A DNA stretch of 17,569 nucleotides from positions 1 through 17,569 of the forward strand of contig NZ_AUAP01000029.1 of assembly GCF_000428785.1 (NCBI RefSeq), in the 5' to 3' direction. Within the stretch, counting starts at the first letter, position 1, and every line of letters starts with the position of its first letter. The translations under genes were made by a program, and so were the position numbers. Below the pieces are notes generated by a model that worked only from the letters and a program-made list of their open reading frames with translations, searched no databases and was not told where the DNA came from. This stretch comes from Conchiformibius kuhniae DSM 17694. GTDB taxonomy: Bacteria; Pseudomonadota; Gammaproteobacteria; Burkholderiales; Neisseriaceae. Positions 1 to 7,084 of the stretch are shown piece by piece.

Positions 1-171
1 AAACCCAACAAAATCCATAAATTTTCGGAAAAATGTTGGGTTTTCACTTCGTTCCAACCCAAGCTATGCTTGCTTGCCAAACATCAGGCAGTGGATTCCC
101 GCATTTGCGGGAATGACGGAATTTTTTATATCCAACTGATTTTCATTAGAAAAATTAAATAATGACACGAC
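1..171 (+). repeat. Mini-element copy A, right part only
   Basis: This is the right part of the repeat family found six more times in the window. It contains a perfect dRS3 palindrome at 95-114 (ATTCCC-N8-GGGAAT) and ends in a degenerate terminal repeat, ATAATGACACGAC. Its left end lies outside the window. Positions 1-75 are a nested imperfect palindrome, bounded by TTGGGTT/AACCCAA arms, that is shared with copy G at the other end of the window. The element stops immediately at the CTAG that holds the putA stop codon. Confidence 0.8.
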
Positions 172-3100
172 CTAGTCTTGGCGCAGGGTGTCCTGCATGG
201 GGGCGAAGGTGGCGGCGAGCAGCTCGGGGTTGCAGCCGGCGATGGTGGTGTCGGTGCTGTGGGCGGTTTCTTCAAACAGTTGCAGCAAGTCCAAGCCCTG
301 CCGTGCGTCAATCACGCGTACCACCGCGCCTTTTCGCGCCGCCAAGTCCATTTTGGTTTGCGGCTGGGGCAAATCCAGCGAAACCAAGTGGCTGACGAAG
401 GTTTGCTGTTCGGGGTGGCTGCTGACGCGCAAGATGCCGTTCAGGCGGGTGTGCCAGCCCGCCAAGGGGTGGTCGTAGGCAACCACTGCCTGCATGCCGG
501 CGGCGGCGATTTGTATCAGGGCGGCAAGGGCGTGTTCTTGGTCGCCGCCGTTAATCCAGATGTGTTTGGGGCTGCGCCATGTGAGGGTGTTTTCTTCGCC
601 CACGCTGCCGTCCAAGCGGGCTTGGGCGTGGCGCAGGTTGTGGATTTTGCTTTCGCCTGCCAAGCCGGAGAGCCGGACGCGGGTCGGGTGGGGAAAGCCG
701 GTTTCGCGTATGAGTTTTTCGGCGGTGTTGAGGGCTTGGGTGTCGGCAAAGGCTTCGCGGTGCAGGGCGGGTATGTGCCATGTGCCTTGCGAAAGTTTTT
801 GCAGGTAGAAGTCCGCACCCGCTTTGGGGCCGGTGCCGGAAAGTCCGTAGCCGCCGAAGGGGCGCACGCCCGGTGCGGTATCGCTTTCGGTGCGGTTGAT
901 GTGGAGGTGTCCGGCTTCGATGTTGTGGCAGATGTAGTCGATGCGGCTGCTGATGCGGCTGCGGATGCTGCATTGCAGGGCATAGCCTTTTTCGTTGATT
1001 TGGTCGATGAGCTGCCCCAAGCGGTCGGCGCGGAAACGGCAGACGTGCAGTACGGGCCCGAACACTTCGCGTTGGAAGTGGGCAAGTCCGTCCAGCACGA
1101 TGACGGTGGGGGCGATGTAGCCGCCGTGCCGTGCCAGATGTGGGGGCAGGGGGCTTTGGTGGACAAAAACGGCGTCGCTGCGGGCTTGGTCGATGTAGGC
1201 AGAAAGGGTGTCGCGGGCTTCTTGGTCGATGACGGGCCCGACCGTTACGGCGGCATCGGCGGGGTTGCCGATAATCAGGTTGTCGGCGGCGGCGCACAGG
1301 CGGGTGATGACTTGGTCGGCGATGTCGTCCTGCACACACAACAGGCGCAGGGCGCCGCGCCGTTGTCCGGCGCTGTCGAAGGCGGCGGCGAGCGCGTCCC
1401 GACACAGCGCGTCGATGTCGGTGCTGCTGTCGGCAATCATCACGCTTTGCCCGTCGCTTTCGGCAATGAATGCGGGCAGGTCTTCGCGTTGTCCGAGCGT
1501 GTGGTTGATGAGTTTGGCGGTGGCGGTGGTGCCGGAAAACAAGACGCCGTTGATGCGGGGGTCTTGCACCAGTGCCGCGCCGATGTCTGCGCCGCCGGTC
1601 AGCAGTTGCAAGGCGGCGGGCGGAATGCCGCAGCCGTGCAGAATGCTCACGGCACGGTAGGCGGTGAGCGTGGTTTGCGCGGCGGGCTTTGCCAGCACCG
1701 TGTTGCCCGCCGCCAGTGCCGCCGCAATCTGCCCGACAAACGCCGACAAGGGCGCGTGCCAAGGGCTGATGCACACCACCGTGCCGAGCGGCTTGCGTTC
1801 CGCGCACACGTTTTCCGCTTCGCGGGCGTAATAACGGCAATAATCCGCCGCCAAACGCAATTCGTCCAAAGCGGCGCGGGCGGTTTTGCCCGATTCGCGG
1901 ATAATCAGGTTCAACAGCTCGGGCAGGCAGCTCTCCAGCGTGTCGGCAAAACGGCACAGCGCATCGGCGCGTTGCGCCACCGGCATCGCCGCCCAGTGCG
2001 GCTCGACAATTTTGGCGGCACTGACCACATTATGCACCGCACCTTCCTGAATGTAAGACACCGCACCGATGGCATCATTGGCATTGGCGGGATTTTGCAC
2101 GAAACGCGCCTCGTGGCGCGGTGTTTGCATCACCGTCAGAGGCATTGCCTGAAACCCGTCGTCGCTGGCAATGTTCATCAGCTCCTGCAAACGGTTCAGC
2201 ACCAAATCATCACTGAAATCGATGCCGATGGCGTTCAAACGGTTGGCACCGTACAAATAGCGCGGCAAAGGCAGCGCGGGGTGGGTTTTGCCCTGCGTGG
2301 ACACCGCAGCGTCCAAAGGATTGCGCGGCGAACGGATGCCGTCTGCCGTTTCTTCGGTTTCGGGCAGCGTGTCGGTGAGCTTCAGCGTAAAACGGTCGCG
2401 CATACGCCGCACGATGTAGGGCGACCACGCCGCCGTTTCGCCCACCGGCAGATACACACGGCAGCGCAAACCCCATTTTTTTTCGCCGGCAATGTGGTCA
2501 AACAGGCTCTCGCCCGCCCCAAACTGGCATTGAAACTCAAATTCCCGCTCCTTGCCCATGTGGTAAATCGCGGCAACCGTGTCGGGATTGTGCGTGGCAA
2601 ACTGCGGATAAAGCGCGTCATCGGCTTCCAACAGCATTTGGGCGCACGCCAAATACGCCAAATCGGTGTGGGTTTTGCGGGTATAGACGGGATAACCGTT
2701 CAAGCCCGCATTTTGCGCGTTGCGGATTTCCTGCTCCCAATGCCCGCCCTTGACCAAACGCACCATCAGACGGGTGCGGTGTTTGCGGGCGGTATCGGCA
2801 AGCAGCTCGATAACGGCGGGAGCACGTTTTTGATAAGCCTGCACCGTCAAACCGATGCCGTGATAGCCCGCCAACACCGTTTCGCCCGCCAATTCCGCCA
2901 CCAGCGACACGCCCAGCTCCAAAGTGGCGCTGTCTTCGCCTTCAAAACACACGGGAATTTGGTACTCTTTGGCAAGCAGCAGCAGCGATTTGAGCTTGGG
3001 CAGCAGATAGTCCTGCACCTGCGGCAGGCAGATGTGGCGGTAAAACGGGCATAAGGACGACAAACGCACCGACAAACCGTGTCCCGTGTACACGCCCGTG

Positions 3101-3759
3101 CGCCGCGTGAGTGCGCCGACCGTGTGCAGCGCATCGGTATAGCTCTGGTAATGGGCTTGGGCTTCGGCTTCGCTCAAAGCGGTGGTGCAGGGCAGGGCGA
3201 AAGAAAAACAATAACCGGATTTTTCGCGTTTTTTGTATTTTTTCGCCGCTTCTTCGATGCTGCTGCCCGCAACAAAATGCGCGGCGAGCATGCGGACGGT
3301 TTGTTCGGCTTTTTGCATGCGCCGGTGCGGGTCGCGCAGAGCGGCATCGTGGTCGGCGGCGCCGGCTTTGCCGGTGAGCCTGTGCAGCCAAGAAACGGGC
3401 GGGTCTTCGGTGTGGCGCAGGATTTTGTCCCAATCGCCCTGTGCGAGCGCGTCTTGCAGCAGGGCGTGGCGGGACGGGGCATCGGCAATGCGCGGCAAGG
3501 CTTCGGTCAAACACATCAGGGCGCGTCCTTCGGCATGGAGCGGCGACCATGTTTCCAACAAAGCCCGTGCGCCGTGCGTGTCGCGGCAACGGGCTTTGGC
3601 AGCCAATTCCCGCGCCGTTTCGTCTGCCGCATCGCGCTGGGCGGGGGGAATGTCCAGCCGTCCGAACGCATCGGCAACGCACTGGGCTTCATCGCGGCGG
3701 AAAGCGGCGGTAACAGCGCGGCGCAGGGGATTGGTCTGTTGTGGAAAGAATTGGAACAT
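172..3759 (-). CDS. putA: Bifunctional proline dehydrogenase / P5C dehydrogenase PutA, active sites degenerate
   Basis: PutA normally oxidises proline to pyrroline-5-carboxylate with FAD, then to glutamate with NAD. The protein is 1195 aa and lacks the N-terminal ribbon-helix-helix DNA-binding domain of the longer enterobacterial PutA. The proline dehydrogenase barrel spans roughly residues 150-465 (VRLVKG at 333-338, YPVYTRK, PQFATHN, RR451-452). The aldehyde dehydrogenase-like domain spans about 530-1000 (PFGG..GLSGTG), followed by a C-terminal ALDH-like extension. Key residues are altered. The ALDH catalytic Cys is Arg801 (GQRRGALR where GQRCSALR is expected) and the oxyanion Asn is His668 (PWHAPL). 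Glu767 is retained. In the PRODH half, the usual YDMLGE reads FALPCT and the KLSALHP lysine is Arg232. The start at 3759 follows an AGGAA ribosome site. The reading frame is intact, so this is either a decaying or a repurposed PutA. Confidence 0.93.
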   Translation of the reverse strand: MFQFFPQQTNPLRRAVTAAFRRDEAQCVADAFGRLDIPPAQRDAADETARELAAKARCRDTHGARALLETWSPLHAEGRALMCLTEALPRIADAPSRHALLQDALAQGDWDKILRHTEDPPVSWLHRLTGKAGAADHDAALRDPHRRMQKAEQTVRMLAAHFVAGSSIEEAAKKYKKREKSGYCFSFALPCTTALSEAEAQAHYQSYTDALHTVGALTRRTGVYTGHGLSVRLSSLCPFYRHICLPQVQDYLLPKLKSLLLLAKEYQIPVCFEGEDSATLELGVSLVAELAGETVLAGYHGIGLTVQAYQKRAPAVIELLADTARKHRTRLMVRLVKGGHWEQEIRNAQNAGLNGYPVYTRKTHTDLAYLACAQMLLEADDALYPQFATHNPDTVAAIYHMGKEREFEFQCQFGAGESLFDHIAGEKKWGLRCRVYLPVGETAAWSPYIVRRMRDRFTLKLTDTLPETEETADGIRSPRNPLDAAVSTQGKTHPALPLPRYLYGANRLNAIGIDFSDDLVLNRLQELMNIASDDGFQAMPLTVMQTPRHEARFVQNPANANDAIGAVSYIQEGAVHNVVSAAKIVEPHWAAMPVAQRADALCRFADTLESCLPELLNLIIRESGKTARAALDELRLAADYCRYYAREAENVCAERKPLGTVVCISPWHAPLSAFVGQIAAALAAGNTVLAKPAAQTTLTAYRAVSILHGCGIPPAALQLLTGGADIGAALVQDPRINGVLFSGTTATAKLINHTLGQREDLPAFIAESDGQSVMIADSSTDIDALCRDALAAAFDSAGQRRGALRLLCVQDDIADQVITRLCAAADNLIIGNPADAAVTVGPVIDQEARDTLSAYIDQARSDAVFVHQSPLPPHLARHGGYIAPTVIVLDGLAHFQREVFGPVLHVCRFRADRLGQLIDQINEKGYALQCSIRSRISSRIDYICHNIEAGHLHINRTESDTAPGVRPFGGYGLSGTGPKAGADFYLQKLSQGTWHIPALHREAFADTQALNTAEKLIRETGFPHPTRVRLSGLAGESKIHNLRHAQARLDGSVGEENTLTWRSPKHIWINGGDQEHALAALIQIAAAGMQAVVAYDHPLAGWHTRLNGILRVSSHPEQQTFVSHLVSLDLPQPQTKMDLAARKGAVVRVIDARQGLDLLQLFEETAHSTDTTIAGCNPELLAATFAPMQDTLRQD

Positions 3760-3801
3760 GGCTTTTTCCTGCTTCGGAATACGGCAAACAACAAACCGTA
3801 A

Positions 3802-3830
3802 ATCTTAACGGAAATCAAAAGGGGCGACAA
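3802..3830 (-). promoter_or_regulatory. Predicted putA promoter
   Basis: On the minus strand a -35 TTGTCG (3830-3825) and a -10 TAAGAT (3807-3802) are separated by 17 bp. They give a leader of roughly 35 nt before the putA start. The -35 lies inside the dyad at 3824-3842. Confidence 0.5.
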
Positions 3831-3842
3831 ATTGTTTGTCGC
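3824..3842. promoter_or_regulatory. Palindrome overlapping the putA -35, candidate operator
   Basis: GCGACAAATTGTTTGTCGC is a perfect 8-bp inverted repeat with a 3-bp centre. One arm contains the predicted -35 hexamer of putA. This placement is typical of a repressor or regulator site; the cognate protein is not identifiable here. Confidence 0.45.
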
Positions 3843-3893
3843 TGCGGGCGGGTGCGGGTGTTTCCAAAATGCCGACAAAGCCCGATAAAAAAT

Positions 3894-4129
3894 GTGCCGT
3901 CATGCCCGCGCATGCGGGAATCCGTTGCCCGATTTTTGGCAAGCGGTGTTTTGCCAAGGCTTGTCGTGCTTCGGCTCGGCTTCCTGCCGGCGCGGCGTTT
4001 TTTCGGCTATAGTTAAAATGCTTTATTTTCCATACGGCGTTGGCTCGCCTTGCCGTATTATCCATACTGTCTGCGGCTCGCCGCCTTGTATGAAAAATAA
4101 ATCATTTCAACTATAATTGATGACACGCC
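3894..4129 (-). repeat. Mini-element copy B, inverted core, interrupted by a Correia-type element
   Basis: The core (about 3894-4000) matches the other copies as reverse complement: a dRS3-like arm, TGCCCGAT..TTGGCAAG, then TTGTCGTGCTTCG. The right terminal repeat AATTGATGACACGCC (4115-4129) is intact and is followed by CTAA. The left terminus is not recognisable. The arm between the core and the right terminus has been replaced by the Correia-type element at 4008-4115. Confidence 0.75.
4008..4115. mobile_element. Correia-type mini-element (108 bp, variant termini)
   Basis: Imperfect terminal inverted repeats of about 28 bp begin TATAGTTAAAATG on the left; the right end, reverse-complemented, begins TATAGTTGAAATGATTTATT. 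The element is 108 bp, matching the short class of Correia repeat enclosed elements. Read on the minus strand, the interior contains GCCGCAGACAGTA and AAGGCGAGCCAACGCCGTA, close to the classical Correia interior as I recall it. The terminal repeats keep only TATAGT of the classical ends. The TA at each end is consistent with the TA target of the family. Confidence 0.8.
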
Positions 4130-4290
4130 CTAAGCAAATGAAATCAGGGCAGACGTGTCCGCAGTGCCGGTGAAGTGAACCGTGCGGTAAAGCGGTCAGC
4201 AGCACAAATCCGCCGAAGCGATTTGTGAATGGCTCAATGTTTGTGTTTGGCACACTTTCCGCAGCGAGTCAAAATCTTTCGAATGAATGC
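4130..4290. other. Intergenic stretch upstream of the phase-variable lipoprotein
   Basis: No convincing gene is seen here. It contains a short dyad, CACAAATC (4203-4210) / GATTTGTG (4220-4227), separated by 9 bp. This could be a hairpin or an operator for the promoter that begins at 4291. I saw no clear Fur box. Confidence 0.4.
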
Positions 4291-4319
4291 TTTACATTTG
4301 CGCCCGAATGCGCTAACAT
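4291..4319 (+). promoter_or_regulatory. Promoter of the phase-variable lipoprotein gene
   Basis: A -35 TTTACA (4291-4296) and a -10 TAACAT (4314-4319) are separated by exactly 17 bp. The expected transcript starts near 4326, about 40 nt before the ATG at 4365. This supports 4365 rather than an internal TTG as the real start of the gene. Confidence 0.6.
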
Positions 4320-4364
4320 GTAGTTTCAGGTTTTGATTTTTTCACCCACTTTCAGGAGCGTGTC

Positions 4365-5109
4365 ATGAAACGCCAATCCAATCCAATCCAATCCAATCCA
4401 ATCCAATCCAATCCTGACTGCCGTTGCGGCCGCGTTTTTGCTGGCAGCGTGTAGTTCTTCAGACGACATAGCCGGCAAAGTCGGCGGAGTCGTTGTCGGC
4501 GGCGCGGAAGCGCAATCCGCCACATTCAAATCCCGAGCCTTAACCGTAGCCAATGACAATTTGACGGTTCTGTCGGTGGACGGCAAAAAACTGGCACTGA
4601 CCCCGCCGAAAGGGGCGCAAACCCGCACCAACGACTATTTTGTCGAATGGCGTGCCAAAGGCAGTGAAGGCATGGTCAGCGACCACATGAAGCACAGCCG
4701 TTATGGCATGAGGGCGGAGGGCGGACATGCTTATCTGTTCGCGCAGGGCGACATGACCCCCGCATCTGCCATGCCCACCGCCGCCACGCCCGTCCGCTAT
4801 TTGGGCGGTGCGATGGTGGTGCAGTTGAAAGGTGGCAATGATTTGCAGGGCACATCGGAATTTACGGTGAATTTTGCCGAGAAAAAGCTGGACGGCAACC
4901 TTGTGTTTAACGAGTGGACAACGCCCGTGCAATTTGCCAACGTGAAAATTGATGGCAACCGCTTCAAGCAGCAGCAGGGCGGGCAGGTGATTGACGGGGC
5001 GTTTTTCGGTAAGGACGCGGCGGAACTGGCGGGCGTGTTCTACAAAACCAAAGACAATGCCGATACCGTAGGCGATTTTCTGGGCGCGTTTGGCGCGAAA
5101 AAGCATTAA
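4365..5109 (+). CDS. Phase-variable surface lipoprotein, TbpB-like beta-barrel family (currently OFF)
   Basis: A strong ribosome site (AGGAG, 4353-4357) precedes ATG at 4365. Eight CCAAT units (4373-4412) follow inside the signal-peptide n-region. From this ATG the frame ends at a TAG directly after the lipobox codons. The hydrophobic core and lipobox LLAAC, and all codons to 5109, lie in the +1 frame. One more repeat, or two fewer, would join MKRQSNP.. to ILTAVAAAFLLAAC and switch the gene ON. The mature part (about 210 aa) has features of the transferrin-binding-protein-like lipoprotein barrel (PF01298 type): YLGG, FTVNFAEKKLDGNL, IDGNRF, IDGAFFGKDAAELAGVF and a C-terminal FGAKK. Relatives include NHBA, HpuA and TbpB lobes, usually displayed on the outer surface. 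The ligand is unknown. An automatic annotation may wrongly begin at TTG 4438. Confidence 0.8.
4373..4412 (+). repeat. Pentanucleotide tandem repeat (CCAAT)x8, slipped-strand switch
   Basis: Eight perfect CCAAT copies lie within the start of the lipoprotein reading frame and are followed by CC. The unit length is not a multiple of three, so copy-number change shifts the frame. The placement in signal-peptide codons resembles the CTCTT repeats of neisserial opa genes. Confidence 0.95.
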
Positions 5110-5151
5110 TTGGCATTGATGTTGCGGGCGTGTGGTGATGCGCCCGAAAGC

Positions 5152-5180
5152 AATCCCCGAACTTCGGTTCGGGGATTTTT
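5152..5180 (+). terminator. Rho-independent terminator of the lipoprotein gene
   Basis: An 11-bp perfect stem, AATCCCCGAAC / GTTCGGGGATT, with a TTCG loop is followed by TTTTT. It lies 43 bp after the lipoprotein stop codon. Confidence 0.9.
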
Positions 5181-5193
5181 GCGGTTTGAGGGA

Positions 5194-5373
5194 TTGTCAT
5201 CATGAAAGCAACGCCGTCATGCCCGCGCAGGCGGAAATCCAAGTCGAAGCACGAGCAACCTTGATAAAACACGGCTTGCCAAGCATCGGGAGGTGGATTC
5301 CCGCATTCGCGGGAATGACGGATTTTTTATATTGCACTGAATTTCAGTATAAAAATTTAATTGATGACACGCC
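5194..5373 (+). repeat. Mini-element copy C
   Basis: It has an eroded left end (TTGTCATCATGAAA), the shared core (GTCGAAGCACGAGCAACC.., TTGATAAAACACGGCTTGCC) and a perfect dRS3 at 5297-5316. The right arm TTCAGTATAAAAATT and the intact right terminus AATTGATGACACGCC follow. The end directly abuts the TTAG that contains the stop codon of the lysO-like gene. Confidence 0.85.
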
Positions 5374-6282
5374 TTAGCCCATGCTGCCGAACAGCACCAT
5401 CATCAAGGGCGCGGCAAGATTGACCACAAAACCAAAACTCACCGCCACCGGCACAACCGCCAAACCGCCCGCGTGCTGAATCACCGGCAAAGCAAAATCC
5501 ATGCTGGTTGCCCCGCCGATGCCCACCGCGCTGTACGCCGTCCGCCGCATCAGCACGGGAATCACCGCCAGCGCAAACAGCTCGCGCAGCAAATCGTTCA
5601 ACAACGCCACACTGCCCCACGCCGCACCGTAGCTTTGTGCCATCAGCATGCCCGAGAGCGAATACCAACCGTAGCCCGAAGACAGGGCAAGCCCTTGCCA
5701 CACCGAAACTTTCGGCACGCACAGCGCAAACAGCAGCCCCGCTGCCGCGCACGAAAGCATGAACACCACGCTCAACTGCAAGCCGCGCCGGTTCAGCAGA
5801 ATCTGCCGCAACGGAATTCCGCCGCCGCGCAATTGCAGCCCCACCAGAAAAATCATTGCCATCAGGGTATAATGCCCGATATCTTGATGCGGCAGCCACG
5901 CCGCCGGCAGCAACAAGCCCAAAACCAGCCCCAACAGCACCGTTGCCAACTGCTTCAAACCGTTGGCAAACGACACCTGATGCGGTGCGGCGGCAGCCGA
6001 AGCGGGCTGCCACGCAAAACGGCGGTCGAACCAGCGCATGGCCGCCAAATTGCAGCCCGTCAGCAGCGCAAACAGCAACAGCGCGTAAAACGCGATGCCG
6101 CCCAATTCCCGCCCCAAATTCTCCACCTGTGCCAACCCCATGCCAATCAGCAGCAAAATCAAATACACGCACACATTGAGCAAGTGGTCGGTCAGGCGCA
6201 GCGCAGGTGCGGGCAGGCGAAAACAAAAGCCGACAAACATCGGCAGCAAAATCACGGCAACGGTTTGCAAATTATCCAGCAT
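5374..6282 (-). CDS. lysO: LysO-like lysine exporter, inner-membrane protein
   Basis: This 302-aa, strongly hydrophobic protein has about eight or more membrane segments. It matches the LysO/YbjE family (PF03956), whose E. coli member is an L-lysine exporter of almost the same length. Recognisable motifs are GLALSSGYGWYSLSG and GGATSMDFALPVIQ in the C-terminal half. The substrate is inferred from the family. The start ATG at 6282-6280 has no clear ribosome site (CCGACCCAAACCCC precedes it). The stop codon TAA is part of a CTAA that directly touches mini-element copy C. Copy D separates it from the upstream hydrolase gene, which reads in the same direction. Confidence 0.85.
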   Translation of the reverse strand: MLDNLQTVAVILLPMFVGFCFRLPAPALRLTDHLLNVCVYLILLLIGMGLAQVENLGRELGGIAFYALLLFALLTGCNLAAMRWFDRRFAWQPASAAAAPHQVSFANGLKQLATVLLGLVLGLLLPAAWLPHQDIGHYTLMAMIFLVGLQLRGGGIPLRQILLNRRGLQLSVVFMLSCAAAGLLFALCVPKVSVWQGLALSSGYGWYSLSGMLMAQSYGAAWGSVALLNDLLRELFALAVIPVLMRRTAYSAVGIGGATSMDFALPVIQHAGGLAVVPVAVSFGFVVNLAAPLMMVLFGSMG

Positions 6283-6308
6283 GGGGTTTGGGTCGGAATA
6301 AAACGGGC

Positions 6309-6314
6309 ATTATA
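6309..6314 (-). promoter_or_regulatory. Candidate -10 box for the lysO-like gene
   Basis: TATAAT is read on the minus strand 26 bp before the start codon. No good -35 lies at 16-18 bp, so this is only a tentative promoter. If real, lysO has its own promoter despite the same-strand neighbours. Confidence 0.35.
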
Positions 6315-6356
6315 GCCCAAACCGCTCCCCATGCCGCTTTTCCGGAAAAATGCTTG

Positions 6357-6529
6357 GGTGTGTCGTCAATTAGCCGAAAAAACGCAGCACCGTCATGCCC
6401 GCGCCGCAGGAATCCGGGTCGAAGCGCGACAAACGTTGATAAAACATCGCTTGCCAAGCATCAGGCAGTGGATTCCCGCATTCGCGGGCATGACGGCTCG
6501 GTGTTTTTTGGTTGATTGATGACACGCCC
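6357..6529 (+). repeat. Mini-element copy D, both termini present
   Basis: The left terminus GGTGTGTCGTCAATT and right terminus TTGATGACACGCC are recognisable. The core includes GTCGAAGCGCGACAAACG and TTGATAAAACATCGCTTGCC, with degenerate dRS3 arms. The outer flanks, GCTTGGG on the left and CCCAAG on the right, also mirror each other, so the ancestral terminal repeat may extend further than in other copies. It lies 6 bp from the stop of the hydrolase gene. Confidence 0.85.
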
Positions 6530-6534
6530 CAAGT

Positions 6535-7071
6535 TCAAACAATCAGTTTGGAAATGGTTTTAAATGCGGGGTGCTTCGCGTCCCGAAGCAGTTGGAACAG
6601 CACGCTTTCGATGTTGCTCACCACCGCTCCTGCCGCAAGGCATTGGCGCAAACCGTTTTTCTTGTTGGCGGGGGTGCGCGACGCCACGCATTCCTGCGGC
6701 AGATACACGTTCAGACCCCACAACTGTAAAGCCAAAACCGTTTGCAACACGCAAATATGGGTTTCGCAGCCGAGCAGTACGATGTTTTCCGCATGATGTG
6801 CCTTAATGGCTGCCGCCACTTCGTCAGTATAGGCAGAAAAGCGCGTTTTTTCAAAAACGGGGGCATCGCCTGCTGCGGTTTTGACATCTGCGGCGGTTAC
6901 GCCCAAGCCTTTCGGATATTGTTCGGTAATCAGCACGGGTACGTCCAAAGCCCGCAAGCCGGTCAGCAGTTTGACCGAGTTGGCAACAAAATCGCCGCTT
7001 TCGTGCAAAACGGGCAGCAAACGCTCCTGAATGTCCACGACCAAAGCCACGGTGTTGTCGGTATTCAGCAT
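6535..7071 (-). CDS. Isochorismatase-family cysteine hydrolase
   Basis: This 178-aa protein is of the isochorismatase/nicotinamidase superfamily (PF00857) and is closest in pattern to the YcaC-like branch. The expected catalytic residues are visible: Asp13 (VVDIQ), Lys75 (FEKTRFSA) and Cys107 (GCETHICVLQT). It should be a cytosolic hydrolase; the substrate cannot be told from sequence. The start at 7071 has an AGAGGA ribosome site overlapping the end of the upstream methyltransferase gene, which is only 13 bp away, so the two are probably co-transcribed and coupled. Confidence 0.88.
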   Translation of the reverse strand: MLNTDNTVALVVDIQERLLPVLHESGDFVANSVKLLTGLRALDVPVLITEQYPKGLGVTAADVKTAAGDAPVFEKTRFSAYTDEVAAAIKAHHAENIVLLGCETHICVLQTVLALQLWGLNVYLPQECVASRTPANKKNGLRQCLAAGAVVSNIESVLFQLLRDAKHPAFKTISKLIV

Positions 7072-7084
7072 GATTCAGTCCTCT

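Noticed and set aside
178..3054. Long open frame (958 codons) on the plus strand opposite putA
   Set aside because: It is the antisense shadow of the GC-rich putA gene. Its translation is Gly/Val/Ala-rich without domains, and putA in the opposite frame has clear family motifs.
3805..4116. Small open frames within the mini-elements (60-100 codons)
   Set aside because: They derive from repeat sequence, lack ribosome sites and vary between copies, so they are not credible genes.
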